Assembly (NCBI RefSeq): GCF_025145645.1
Contig: NZ_CP102252.1
Location: 2,232,001-2,296,000, forward strand
Direction of reading: 5' to 3'
Source: Alistipes senegalensis JC50
Lineage (GTDB): Bacteria; Bacteroidota; Bacteroidia; Bacteroidales; Rikenellaceae
Length of the DNA: 64,000 nucleotides
Shown: positions 8,904 to 17,573 of the stretch, one piece after another
Layout: each line of letters opens with the position of its first letter
Numbering within the stretch: the first letter of the stretch is position 1
The notes under the pieces: generated by a model
The model's database searches: none
Told to the model about the DNA's origin: nothing
Seen by the model: only the letters and a program-made list of their open reading frames with translations
Made by a program: the position numbers and the translations under genes

Positions 8904-10634
8904 TTATTTCAGTCCGCGGACCGTGTAGTAGTCTTCGCGCCGGTCGTCGTCGTTGTCGCAGTCGAGGCCGTAGCTGACGGCCATGTCGAGCGAGCAGTCG
9001 CGGTCGCGGTCGGCGTCGGTGGTGCGGCGCATCGCTTCGTGGGCGTTGCGGCCTGCGGTGACGGCGTCGTCCAGCTCCCCGGCCGTCGGCATGTGGCCCA
9101 GCATCGAGGCGTAGACCTGTACGGCCCAGCTGTGGGCATAGTCGTCGTAGTGGACGGCGAAGACCCGGAAGCGGTTGTCCACGGCGGCCGTCGTCGTGAG
9201 CTCGCCGCGGTCCACGGCGTTGAGAATCGACGCGACCTCGCGGTGCGTGATGTACTGTCCGGCCAGGTCGAGCCAGCGGCCGCCGCCGTTGCGGTGCGGG
9301 TCGAGGCTTCCCTTGCCGAGCATCGCCCCCAACGCCGCCACGATGGCCTTGTTGTAGAGTTTCAGTCCGCGGCGCAGTGCCGTGGCGCGGATGATGGCTT
9401 TGTTGTAGGTGTAGACCGGGGCGTCGGGGTCGCGCTCTTCGAGCCCGTGGAGAATGTTCACGGCCTCGATCATGGCGCCTGCGACGTAGGGGTTGTACTC
9501 CTCGAAGTTGATAACGTCGCGGCAGACCGAACGCCGGTCGCGGGCCGGCCATTTCTCGATGTCGCGCACGGCGCCGAAACTGGTGAGGTTGGCGCCCGGC
9601 ATCAGGTGGGAGTGCCCCTCCTTCTCGATCAGGTACGAGTAGGGGAACGCCGAGGTGTCGTGGTGGTAGGAGTGGTGTCCCATGACCATCGTGAAGGCCC
9701 CTTCGAGGGCCGGTGACATGATGTAGGCGCTCGAGGCGAACTTGCAGCCCCTCAGATGCACCGCCTGATGCACGGCGCCGCTTTTGAAGAGGTGGTTGCT
9801 CTGGTTCGAGCCGCTGCCGGCGTTGAAGAACGAGAACATGCCGGCGATGAGCAGCGACGATTTGTGGTGCGAGACGGTGTAGGGGCCTGCGAAGATCGAG
9901 GCGGCCTCGCCGTTCTCGCAGTGCGAATTGGCGAAGAAGAGCGATTCGGCGGCCGTGAAGCCCTTGTCCAGCCGGCAGCTTTCGCCGACGAAACAGCGCT
10001 CGACGATCGAGCCGTTGTCGATGACGGCCCCTTCGGCCGCGATCGTGTCGTAGGCTTTGACATCGACGCCGATGCGGACGCCGTCGCAGAGGGTGGCGTT
10101 TTCGAGGATCGACGCGCCGTCGATCTCCACGTCGTTGCCGATGCGGACCTCGCGGATGAAGCGCGCGCCGACGATGCGGCACCCGCGGCCCACCTCGCCC
10201 ATCTCCGACGAACGCGCCTCCGCGTACTCCCCGACCATCCTTTCGAGCGCCGCGATGGTCTGCGGACGGTGGCGATAGACGGCCATCACGTAGGCGACCT
10301 GCGCCGACATCGTGTCGAATATCTTCACCGTGCGGCCGCCGCATTCGTTCATCGTGGCGACGCCCGTGCCGTTTCCGAACGCCGAGCGGCGGCGGCATTC
10401 GAGCGCCGTGACGCCCTCGACGAGCGACTCTTCGCCGATGCGGTAGCCGGCGACCCGCGAACGGACGATCCGGGCTCCCCGGGCGATTTCGACGCGACCC
10501 TCCAGATGGCTTTGGCGAAGCTGGCCGGGTTCGAAGTCCGGAGCGACCGTCACTTTCGTCCAATCTTCGGCCGAATTGCCGAGCGTTTCGAGTGCGGCGA
10601 TCTCCGCGGGGGTCAAATTTCGGAATGAAGTCAT
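8904..10634 (-). CDS. DUF4954-type left-handed beta-helix protein
   Basis: Product of 576 aa. The central part has hexapeptide-like repeats (VEIDGASILENATLCDGVRIG, then VIDNGSIVERCFVG) of the left-handed beta-helix seen in acyl- and sugar-nucleotide-transferases, followed by a long helical C-terminal region. I recognise the overall sequence as the DUF4954 family, found widely in Bacteroidetes and spirochaetes, with nucleotidyltransferase-like annotation but no proven reaction. It is the second gene of the operon, 39 bases after the kinase and 7 bases before the vWA gene. Its large size and helix suggest a trimeric scaffold or transferase; that is inference. Confidence 0.75.
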   Translation of the reverse strand: MTSFRNLTPAEIAALETLGNSAEDWTKVTVAPDFEPGQLRQSHLEGRVEIARGARIVRSRVAGYRIGEESLVEGVTALECRRRSAFGNGTGVATMNECGGRTVKIFDTMSAQVAYVMAVYRHRPQTIAALERMVGEYAEARSSEMGEVGRGCRIVGARFIREVRIGNDVEIDGASILENATLCDGVRIGVDVKAYDTIAAEGAVIDNGSIVERCFVGESCRLDKGFTAAESLFFANSHCENGEAASIFAGPYTVSHHKSSLLIAGMFSFFNAGSGSNQSNHLFKSGAVHQAVHLRGCKFASSAYIMSPALEGAFTMVMGHHSYHHDTSAFPYSYLIEKEGHSHLMPGANLTSFGAVRDIEKWPARDRRSVCRDVINFEEYNPYVAGAMIEAVNILHGLEERDPDAPVYTYNKAIIRATALRRGLKLYNKAIVAALGAMLGKGSLDPHRNGGGRWLDLAGQYITHREVASILNAVDRGELTTTAAVDNRFRVFAVHYDDYAHSWAVQVYASMLGHMPTAGELDDAVTAGRNAHEAMRRTTDADRDRDCSLDMAVSYGLDCDNDDDRREDYYTVRGLK

Positions 10635-10673
10635 TGTTTCGTGGGTTTTGAATGCAAATATAGCAATTTGCGG

Positions 10674-11852
10674 CTAAACGGCAAATTCATTTTCCGGCAC
10701 GGGAAACTCCCTTCCCGCGCGGTCGATTTCGATCCGGCGGCCGCTGCGCACGACCTGCGCCCGGCCGTTGCGGAAGGGTTTCACGGCCTCGCAGCCGGGA
10801 AAGCTCAGCCGGGTGCGGCCCGCCGTGTCGATGTAGTGCCACGTCGAACCCAGCAGCACGGCGGCCAGCCCCTCGGTGAAGTCGAAGCCGCTGTCGTAAA
10901 GCGGCGGAACGATCGTCCGCTGCGGCGTTCGGTAACCCCAGCGGCCGTTCCCGACGAACAGTTCCGGGGTCTCGTCGTCGGAGGAGGGGTCTCCTGTGCC
11001 GGCCTGCCGGACCGCTTCGCCGAGCAGCTCCGCGAGTCCGAAAAGTTGCAGGGTCGGGGAGCAGAGCAACTGCGCCACGCGGTATTGCACGGCTTTGCCG
11101 CGGCGTTCGAACAGGCCGAGGACTTCGCGGTAGGCCGGGTCGCCGGGAATCTTTCCGGGCGAGAACAACAGTCCGTCGGCGGTGCCGTAACGCTCCCAGA
11201 GCGTCGGTTCCTCGGCCAGCGCGTGCAGGGCCGTGGAGATCAGGGCCGCGGGGTAGTCGTCGAGCCGTTCGTTGAAATCCGCCGCCGTGCGGGCCGGATG
11301 CTGGTAGGCCGCTGTGCCCAGTTCGGGGCTCGTCTCTCCGGCGAAGGCGGGCAGGAATGCGGCGTCGAAGTCGATCGGATGCAGCTGCCGGTCCCGGCCT
11401 ACGATGATGTTCGCGGGCTTCAGGTCGCCGTGGGCGCGGTCGTCGGCGACCATGCCGGCGGCCAGGGAGTCGAATGATTCCGCAAGGCTCCGGAGCTTTG
11501 CCGTATCGTGCGCGAGGGCGGCTTCGGCGACCGCTTCGTGGAGGGTCGCGCCGTCGATCCAGTCGCCCAGAATCGCATCGACCCAGACGCCCGTTTCCGA
11601 CGAAGTGTAGAGGTAGAGCTCCTTTTCGAGCACTCCGTCGCCGTAGATCTCCCGCAGGTGGCGCATCCTGCGCAGGTAGCAGCGCAGCGACCGGATGCGT
11701 CCGTCGCGGCGGATGCGGAAGACGACGGCCGAATTGCCGATGCTGTAAAGGGGGCGTCCCTGCCCGTCCCGGCATAACTCCACCTCGCCCAGCGTGCGTG
11801 TCAGGCCGTGGGAATCGGTGAGTGTGAGCAGGTATTGGCGAAGGGTGAACAC
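10674..11852 (-). CDS. Protein-kinase-like protein with C-terminal WG repeats
   Basis: Product of 392 aa. The N-lobe has a possible glycine-loop equivalent (IGNSAVVFR, residues 38-46) and an Arg in SLRCYLR where kinases carry the ATP-binding Lys. The catalytic loop AHGDLKPANIIV (Asp143, Lys145, Asn148) is intact, and the metal-binding DFG motif is replaced by IDFDAAF (Asp161 kept). The C-terminal third has WG-like repeats (NGRWGYRTPQRTIVPP, GSTWHYIDTAGRTRL). It is probably an active or divergent Ser/Thr-type kinase, first in the operon with DUF4954, vWA and the pseudokinase. No membrane segment is seen. Confidence 0.75.
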   Translation of the reverse strand: MFTLRQYLLTLTDSHGLTRTLGEVELCRDGQGRPLYSIGNSAVVFRIRRDGRIRSLRCYLRRMRHLREIYGDGVLEKELYLYTSSETGVWVDAILGDWIDGATLHEAVAEAALAHDTAKLRSLAESFDSLAAGMVADDRAHGDLKPANIIVGRDRQLHPIDFDAAFLPAFAGETSPELGTAAYQHPARTAADFNERLDDYPAALISTALHALAEEPTLWERYGTADGLLFSPGKIPGDPAYREVLGLFERRGKAVQYRVAQLLCSPTLQLFGLAELLGEAVRQAGTGDPSSDDETPELFVGNGRWGYRTPQRTIVPPLYDSGFDFTEGLAAVLLGSTWHYIDTAGRTRLSFPGCEAVKPFRNGRAQVVRSGRRIEIDRAGREFPVPENEFAV

Positions 11853-11906
11853 GTCGTGCGGTGGGTTTTAAGCGTCGTCCGGTCTGTCGGAGACGGCGCA
11901 AGATGC

Positions 11907-11952
11907 GAAAAAGTCCGATGACGAAGCCGGACCCGAGGGCCCGGCTTCGTCA
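11907..11952 (-). terminator. Rho-independent terminator after slyD
   Basis: A 12-bp perfect stem (TGACGAAGCCGG with CCGGCTTCGTCA, 11919-11930 and 11941-11952) is followed on the minus strand by a short T run (11908-11912). It lies downstream of slyD and upstream of the kinase operon. Confidence 0.7.
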
Positions 11953-12013
11953 TCGGGAGTGCTTGTTGGATTGGGAGCAGACACCTGATTCGAAAATGTT
12001 CGGTGCTTCGGCC

Positions 12014-12190
12014 GCACCCTAAGACAGGCGTTATGCCTGCGCCCGAAAGCGCAACATCTGCCCGAAAGCGTCCCGGCTTGCGGGCGCACTCTAAAACAGG
12101 CGTCTTACGCCTGCGCCTGGGTGCACGGAGCCGGACCGAGAGCGTCCGGACCTCCGGTTGCCTCTGAAACAGGCGTCTGCGCCTGCGCCT
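12014..12190. repeat. Three tandem copies of a short palindromic repeat
   Basis: Three copies (about 12014-12043, 12085-12118, 12160-12190) share ACAGGCGT, a few variable bases, then CGCCTGCGCC; the core AGGCGT/ACGCCT is self-complementary. They fill the 339-base gap between slyD and the kinase operon together with the slyD terminator. The third copy ends at the slyD stop codon. No ORF with family support lies here. Confidence 0.55.
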
Positions 12191-12191
12191 G

Positions 12192-12737
12192 TCAATGGCA
12201 GTTGCAGTGTCCGTGTCCGCTCTGGTCGCCGCAGCCTTCGCCGCAGCCGTCCCCGCACTCTCCGCACGAACAGCCGCCCTGCAAATCCTCGGGCGTCACG
12301 TCGCGCACCGAAATCACGTCTACCTCGAAGTTGAGCGTTTTGCCCGCCATCGGGTGGTTGAAGTCCATCTTCACCGTCGTGTCGCCGACCTCCTTGACGA
12401 TGCCCATCATGCGGTTGCCCTGGGCGTCGCTCATCGGGACCTGGCTGCCGACGAAGAGGATGTCTTCGGCCAGCTTGCCGTCCACCATGAATATATCTTT
12501 CGGCAGATCGACGATGGCTTCGGCGATGATCTCGCCGTAGCCGTCCTTGGGCTCGAGGGTGAACGCGACCGATTCGCCGATCTCCTTGCCCAGAATCGCT
12601 TCCTCGAATTTGGGAAGCAGCATGCCCGTTCCGAAGATGAATTCGAGCGGCTGGCCCGGGCGCGACTGGTCTGCGATCTGTCCGTCAACGGTGAGCTTGT
12701 AGTCTACGCCGACCATTTTGTTTTGTTCTACTTTCAT
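12192..12737 (-). CDS. slyD: FKBP-type peptidyl-prolyl isomerase, SlyD type
   Basis: SlyD-like chaperone/prolyl isomerase. The 181-residue product has the FKBP part (VDYKLTVDGQIADQS, PLEFIFGTGMLLPKFEEAILG) with the insert-in-flap domain between (GYGEIIAEAIVDLPKDIF), then NHPMAGKTLNFEVDVISV. The last 30 residues are rich in Cys, His and Gly (CSCGECGDGCGEGCGD, GHGHCNCH), the metal-binding tail that in E. coli SlyD binds nickel. The role is protein folding in the cytoplasm and probably metal handling. It has its own promoter and terminator. Confidence 0.93.
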   Translation of the reverse strand: MKVEQNKMVGVDYKLTVDGQIADQSRPGQPLEFIFGTGMLLPKFEEAILGKEIGESVAFTLEPKDGYGEIIAEAIVDLPKDIFMVDGKLAEDILFVGSQVPMSDAQGNRMMGIVKEVGDTTVKMDFNHPMAGKTLNFEVDVISVRDVTPEDLQGGCSCGECGDGCGEGCGDQSGHGHCNCH

Positions 12738-12804
12738 ACGATTGTTATAAAGTTTAGTTGTTTTTATCGTCGTTTTTCAGGGACATTGCCCGGCATTCAC
12801 GGCT

Positions 12805-12860
12805 CAAAAGCGATTTTCCGCCGCCATCTTTCTAAAGGCGGCTTTTTAAGCCGCTCAAAG
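12805..12860. repeat. Dispersed intergenic palindromic repeat, copy B
   Basis: Second copy of the repeat at 6948-6999, with the palindrome GCGGCTTTTTAAGCCGC at 12838-12854. It sits in the slyD 5' region and directly abuts the slyD -7 promoter box. Confidence 0.5.
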
Positions 12861-12887
12861 GTACGCACTTCGGAGCGAGTTGCCAAA
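12856..12887 (-). promoter_or_regulatory. Promoter of slyD
   Basis: On the minus strand TTTG (12884-12887), a 20-base spacer and TACCTTTG (12856-12863) match the Bacteroidetes consensus exactly. It predicts an untranslated leader of about 110 bases. Confidence 0.75.
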
Positions 12888-12921
12888 TAATCGCATGAAA
12901 TAATTGTGCCGCAACAACCGA

Positions 12922-12953
12922 AAACGGCGGCGATGTCTCTACCGCCGCCGTTT
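12922..12953 (-). terminator. Terminator hairpin after gcvP
   Basis: An 11-bp perfect stem (AAACGGCGGCG with CGCCGCCGTTT) starts 18 bases after the gcvP stop codon. The trailing T run on the minus strand is short (TTTT). Confidence 0.65.
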
Positions 12954-12970
12954 CGTCTTTCCGGAAAACG

Positions 12971-15796
12971 CTACTCGCAGTTGCGGCAGCAGAGGTTGCG
13001 GTCGCCGTAGCCGTTGTCGATCTTCGACACGTAGGGGAAGAATTTCGACTCGCCGATCCACCGGAGCGGGAACGCCGCCTGCTCGCGCGTGTAGGGGTGC
13101 GACCACTCCCCGGCCAGTTCGCGGGCCGTGTGGGGTGCGTTGGCCACCACGTTGTCCGCCTCGCCGGCCGCCGCCTCGCATTCGCGCTTGATCTGCACCA
13201 GCGCTTCGATGAAGCGGTCCATCTCCTCCTTGGGCTCCGACTCCGTGGGCTCGACCATCAGCGTCTCGTGCACGGGGAACGAGAGCGTCGGGGCGTGGAA
13301 CCCGTAGTCCATCAGCCGGTGGGCGATGTCGCCGCAGTCGATGTTGTAGTCCTTCTTGAAATTTGTCAGGTCGAGGATCATCTCGTGGCCCACGCGGCCC
13401 GTCTCGCCCGAATAGTAGGTGCGGAACTCCGAAGCCAGCGCCGCCGACATGTAGTTGGCGTTGACGATGGCCATTTCGGTGGCTTTGCGCAGTCCGTCGG
13501 CCCCCAGCATCTTGATATAGCCGTAGGTGATCGGCAGGAGCAGCGCCGAACCCCACGGGGCCGAAGCGACCGCCGTGATGCCCTCGTCGCCGCCCGTGGC
13601 TACGACCGAATGCGAGGGCAGGAAGGCTTTGAGGTGCTCGGCGACGCAGATCGGGCCGACGCCCGGACCGCCGCCGCCGTGGGGCATGGCGAAGGTCTTG
13701 TGGAGGTTGAGGTGGCAGACATCGGCGCCGATGTAGCCGGGGTTGGTGAGCCCCACCTGCGCGTTCATGTTGGCGCCGTCCATGTAGACCTGCCCGCCGG
13801 CGTCGTGAACGGCGTCCACGATCTCGCGGATGCGGCTCTCGAAGACGCCGTGCGTCGAGGGGTAGGTCACCATCAGTCCGCACAGCTCCGAGGAGTGCTC
13901 TTTGGCCTTGGCTTCGAGGTCGGCCACGTCGATGTTGCCGTTGGCGTCGCACGCCACCGTCACGATCTTCATCCCCGCCATCGCGGCCGACGCCGGGTTG
14001 GTGCCGTGGGCCGATGCCGGGATCAGCACCACGTTGCGGTAGCCCTGACCGCGGCTCTGGTGGTAGGCGCGGATCACCATCAGCCCCGAGTATTCGCCCG
14101 CGGCGCCCGAGTTGGGTTGCAGCGAGCAGGCCGCGAAGCCGGTGATCGTCGCCAGGTCCTTTTCCAGCTCCGCGATGAGCTGCCGATAGCCCTCGGTCTG
14201 GTCCGCCGGGGCGAAGGGGTGCATGTTCTGGAAGCCCGCGAGCGAGAGCGGCTGCATGAGCGCCGCGGCGTTGAGCTTCATGGTGCAGGAACCCAGCGAG
14301 ATCATCGAGTTGGCCAGCGAAATGTCTCTCAGTTCCAGCTTTTTGATATAGCGCATCAGGGCGCTTTCCGAACGGTAGGCGTTGAAGACCGGCTCCCGGA
14401 GGTAGCCCGACTCGCGCCGCAGGCCGGCCGGGATGCAGCTCTCGGCGACGGCCTTCACCGCTTTGGCTTTCTTGCCCTTGGCCGCGGCGAAGATTCCCGC
14501 GACGGCCTCGATCTCCGCCGGGGTGGTCACCTCGTCGAACGACATCCGCACCGATCCTTCGGAGGGGTAGTAGAAGTTGATGCCCTGTTCGAGCGCCAGC
14601 GACTGCACGACGGCGGCCTCGGCCTCGACCTCCAGCGTGTCGAAGAACTCCTTCGATGCGAGTTTGTAATCCATCGCTTCCAGCGCACGGGCGACCGTCG
14701 CAGCGGCGAAATGGGCCGTCTCGGCGGCGCGCTTCAGCCCCTCGGGACCGTTGTAGACGCAGTAGAAGCCCGTCATCGAGGCCATCAGCGCCGAGGCGGT
14801 GCAGATGTTCGACGTGGCGCGCTCGCGCTTGATGTGCTGTTCGCGCATCTGGAGCGCCATGCGCAGGGCCTTGTTGCCCATCCGATCGACCGAGACGCCG
14901 ATGATGCGGCCCGGCATGTTGCGCTTGAACGCCTCGCGCGTGGTCATGTAAGCCGCGGCGGGGCCTCCGAAGCCCATCGGCGTGCCGAGGCGCTGCGTCG
15001 AACCCACGGCGATGTCGGCGCCCCACTCCCCGGGGGCTTTCAGCAGGGCCAGCGACAGCGGGTCGGCGACGGCCGTGACGAGCGCGCCCCGGGCGTGCGC
15101 CGCGGCGGTGAACTCCGCATAGTCGCGCACCGATCCGTCGGCGGCAGGGTACTGCACGATGGCGCCGAACTCGCGGCCCGTGAATTCGTATTCGTCGTAT
15201 TCATCGACGATCAGTTCGATTCCGAACGGTTCGCTGCGCGTCAGCAGCACGTCGAGCGTCTGCGGGAAGACGTTGCGATCGACGAAGAGCTGGTTGCGGC
15301 CCTCCTTGACGGCTTCGCGCGAACGCAGCGAAAACATCATCGCCATCGCTTCGGCGGCGGCGGTGCCCTCGTCGAGCAGCGAGCAGTTGCCGATCTCCAT
15401 GCCCGTGAGCGAGATCATGGCGGTCTGGAAATTCAGCAGCGCTTCGAGGCGTCCCTGCGAGATCTCGGCCTGATAGGGGGTGTAGGAGGTGTACCACGCG
15501 GGGTTCTCGAAGACGTTGCGCGCAACGGCGGCCGGCACGGCCGAAGGGTAATAGCCCATGCCGATGAACGAGCGCAGGGGGCGGTTGCGGTCGGCCAGCT
15601 CGCGGATGTGGGCGGCGAATTCGTATTCGCTCATCCCCTCGGCGGGCAGCGCCAGCGGTTTTTTGAGACGGATGGACTGCGGAATGACCTGTGCGATGAG
15701 CTCGTCGGTCGATTTCACACCGATCACGTCGAGCATGGCTTTGAGGTCTTTTTCGTTGTTGACGCCGATATGGCGTTCGGAAAACTTGTCGAACAT
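12971..15796 (-). CDS. gcvP: Glycine dehydrogenase (decarboxylating), P-protein
   Basis: PLP-dependent P-protein of the glycine cleavage system; it decarboxylates glycine and passes the aminomethyl group to the H-protein. At 941 aa this is the fused one-subunit form. The N-terminal half contains ERHIGVNNEKD and SFIGMGYYPSAVP; the C-terminal half contains GSCTMKLNA, YMDGANMNAQVG and the PLP-lysine segment HLNLHKTFAMPHGGGGPG. No gcvT or gcvH lies beside it, and no glycine-riboswitch-like tandem fold is seen upstream. It has its own promoter. Confidence 0.96.
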   Translation of the reverse strand: MFDKFSERHIGVNNEKDLKAMLDVIGVKSTDELIAQVIPQSIRLKKPLALPAEGMSEYEFAAHIRELADRNRPLRSFIGMGYYPSAVPAAVARNVFENPAWYTSYTPYQAEISQGRLEALLNFQTAMISLTGMEIGNCSLLDEGTAAAEAMAMMFSLRSREAVKEGRNQLFVDRNVFPQTLDVLLTRSEPFGIELIVDEYDEYEFTGREFGAIVQYPAADGSVRDYAEFTAAAHARGALVTAVADPLSLALLKAPGEWGADIAVGSTQRLGTPMGFGGPAAAYMTTREAFKRNMPGRIIGVSVDRMGNKALRMALQMREQHIKRERATSNICTASALMASMTGFYCVYNGPEGLKRAAETAHFAAATVARALEAMDYKLASKEFFDTLEVEAEAAVVQSLALEQGINFYYPSEGSVRMSFDEVTTPAEIEAVAGIFAAAKGKKAKAVKAVAESCIPAGLRRESGYLREPVFNAYRSESALMRYIKKLELRDISLANSMISLGSCTMKLNAAALMQPLSLAGFQNMHPFAPADQTEGYRQLIAELEKDLATITGFAACSLQPNSGAAGEYSGLMVIRAYHQSRGQGYRNVVLIPASAHGTNPASAAMAGMKIVTVACDANGNIDVADLEAKAKEHSSELCGLMVTYPSTHGVFESRIREIVDAVHDAGGQVYMDGANMNAQVGLTNPGYIGADVCHLNLHKTFAMPHGGGGPGVGPICVAEHLKAFLPSHSVVATGGDEGITAVASAPWGSALLLPITYGYIKMLGADGLRKATEMAIVNANYMSAALASEFRTYYSGETGRVGHEMILDLTNFKKDYNIDCGDIAHRLMDYGFHAPTLSFPVHETLMVEPTESEPKEEMDRFIEALVQIKRECEAAAGEADNVVANAPHTARELAGEWSHPYTREQAAFPLRWIGESKFFPYVSKIDNGYGDRNLCCRNCE

Positions 15797-15851
15797 ACGA
15801 ATATGGAGGAATTAAGTTACGATATTTTAGCTTTCGGGGACTTTATCTGTA

Positions 15852-15884
15852 CAAATGTAAGACAAACGGAGCGGACGTGCAAAA
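15852..15884 (-). promoter_or_regulatory. Promoter of gcvP
   Basis: Minus-strand TTTG (15881-15884), a 20-base spacer and TACATTTG (15852-15859). The -33 box lies inside the T run of the terminator of the upstream gene, so the two signals are fused. Confidence 0.75.
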
Positions 15885-15911
15885 AAATCCGCCGAAACTT
15901 TTTTCGGCGGA
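15881..15911 (-). terminator. Rho-independent terminator of the YccF-domain gene
   Basis: Stem CCGCCGAAA/TTTCGGCGG (about 15889-15910) followed on the minus strand by seven T residues (15881-15887). Confidence 0.85.
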
Positions 15912-15977
15912 AAAAGATGCGGGGCTTCGCGTCGGCGGGTCAGCAGCGGAAACTGCTGCACCGGAGCGGCCCGGGAA

Positions 15978-17540
15978 TCAATACGACTTGATCCATAGCG
16001 CATTTTTTACATACGGTTTTGAACGCACGTCGTATTCCGTACAGTTATGGGTTTCCCAGGAGGTTGCCTCCATGTTGCAGAACCACACGATGCCGTTTCT
16101 GCGTCCGCTGAGCCAGTAGCTTCCTTCGATGCAATCGCCGTGCGCCTGTTTCAGCGTAAGATTCAGGGTCTTGCGCAGACGATATATCTCTTTCATTTCG
16201 TCCATTGAGGGAAGTTTCCCTTCTATGTTCGCGGAAGACCACGACATGAAGCGGCCTTGTTTTAACCGGATATACTGGCCGTGCGTACCGTTCGCGGTGA
16301 AAACGACGCCTTTTACGCCGTCTTTTTCATAAAGTTCGCCGGGTTTGTAATATCCCGCTTCCCGGCGTTCCCGGTCCGCTCTGCGCTGCGCTTCTGCCTG
16401 CTGCTGCCGTTCGGCGGCCAGACGCTCTGCCTCTTTGCGCCGTTTCTCCGCAGCAATTCGTTCCGCTTCGGCCCGTTTCTGTTCGGCGATGCGCTGCTCT
16501 TCGGCGCGCCGTTCCTCGGCAATGCGCCGTTCTTCGGCTGCGATGCGCTCTTGTTCCAGTCGCACCTGCTCTTTGCGGTAATTATGATACTTGATGCCGG
16601 CGCCGGCCAGAATCAGAACGGCCAAGGCTGCAATGAGATACGGCCGGTTTTTCTTCCACAGGACGGCCCGCCGTTCCGCCGCCTCTTTCTCCTCCTGCTC
16701 GCGCCGGAGACGGAGCTTCTCCTCCTCTTTCGCCTGCTCTTCACGCCATACGCGCCGCCGTTCGGCCTGCTCCAGCGTGCAGGCATAGATCAGCTCCTCG
16801 GCGTAGAGCTGCGGACTGGCGAGCACCTCGTGCAGTTTGTCGTTGTCCATCGCCCGGACCTGCGCCGTGAACTCCGCGCTCCGGCTGCGAATCTCCAGCT
16901 CCCGGCGGCACTCTTCGACCAGCGAGGCCCGGTACATCGCGGCACCGGAGACGATTTCGTGCAGTTTTTCGTCGTCGTACTGCCGCACCTCGGGCATCGG
17001 GGGAAGCGTTTCGCCGGGGTCCTCCGTGAAATGACGCTCCGCCGAATGCGTCTCCGGCTCTCCGGTTTCGCCCTTGTAGCGCCGGACGGTGTCGCCGGCC
17101 TTGATGCGTGCGATCTCGTCGGCCACGGCCTTCGGAACGCAAATCTTGTCAACGGGCATGAAGATCGCGGGCAGAGCCTTGAACCAGACGATGCCGCACG
17201 GAATGCCGATGATGCTCAGAAACTCCCCGATCATGGCGAACAGCGCTCCTGCGGCGGCGATCAGTCCGAAGGGGAAATAGAGAATCGTGATGACGGTCGA
17301 AAAGGCCGCGGCGGCCGTGCTGCGCTCTTCGGGCCGCACCAGGTCGAGTTCCTTGCGGGTGACCAGCGCCGACGAAAAGGGCGTGAGCAGAAACCGTGCG
17401 ATCTGGAAAAATCCGAGCCCCACGGGATAGAGCACCACCGTGCAGCACAGAATCGCACCGAACAACGCGTAAAAAAACGCGAACAGGAATCCGAAGAATG
17501 GAAAATGCCAGAGAATGTTCAAACAACCGTTCATATTCAT
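15978..17540 (-). CDS. YccF-domain membrane protein with coiled coil and C-terminal DUF1566-like domain
   Basis: Product of 520 aa, function unknown. Residues about 1-130 hold two hydrophobic blocks resembling the YccF inner-membrane domain (a first near residues 8-60, and YFPFGLIAAAGALFAMIGEF with IGIPCGIVWFKALPAIFMP). A soluble segment follows with two related stretches (YDDEKLHEIVSGAAMYRASL and MDNDKLHEVLASPQLYAEEL). A third membrane helix (PYLIAALAVLILAGAGI, around 300-320) is flanked by Glu/Arg/Ala-rich coiled coil on both sides. The last 110 residues (GVVFTANGTHGQYIRL, SYWLSGRRNGIVWF) resemble the DUF1566/Fib-succ major type found in Bacteroidetes envelope proteins. The second coiled coil and C-domain are probably periplasmic. 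It is preceded by a strongly folded leader. Confidence 0.6.
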   Translation of the reverse strand: MNMNGCLNILWHFPFFGFLFAFFYALFGAILCCTVVLYPVGLGFFQIARFLLTPFSSALVTRKELDLVRPEERSTAAAAFSTVITILYFPFGLIAAAGALFAMIGEFLSIIGIPCGIVWFKALPAIFMPVDKICVPKAVADEIARIKAGDTVRRYKGETGEPETHSAERHFTEDPGETLPPMPEVRQYDDEKLHEIVSGAAMYRASLVEECRRELEIRSRSAEFTAQVRAMDNDKLHEVLASPQLYAEELIYACTLEQAERRRVWREEQAKEEEKLRLRREQEEKEAAERRAVLWKKNRPYLIAALAVLILAGAGIKYHNYRKEQVRLEQERIAAEERRIAEERRAEEQRIAEQKRAEAERIAAEKRRKEAERLAAERQQQAEAQRRADRERREAGYYKPGELYEKDGVKGVVFTANGTHGQYIRLKQGRFMSWSSANIEGKLPSMDEMKEIYRLRKTLNLTLKQAHGDCIEGSYWLSGRRNGIVWFCNMEATSWETHNCTEYDVRSKPYVKNALWIKSY

Positions 17541-17573
17541 TTGATTTAAGGGTTAGTCTTTCACGGGCGTACG

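Noticed and set aside
13097..15991. A 964-codon plus-strand open frame opposite gcvP
   Set aside because: Antisense shadow of gcvP; no family features.
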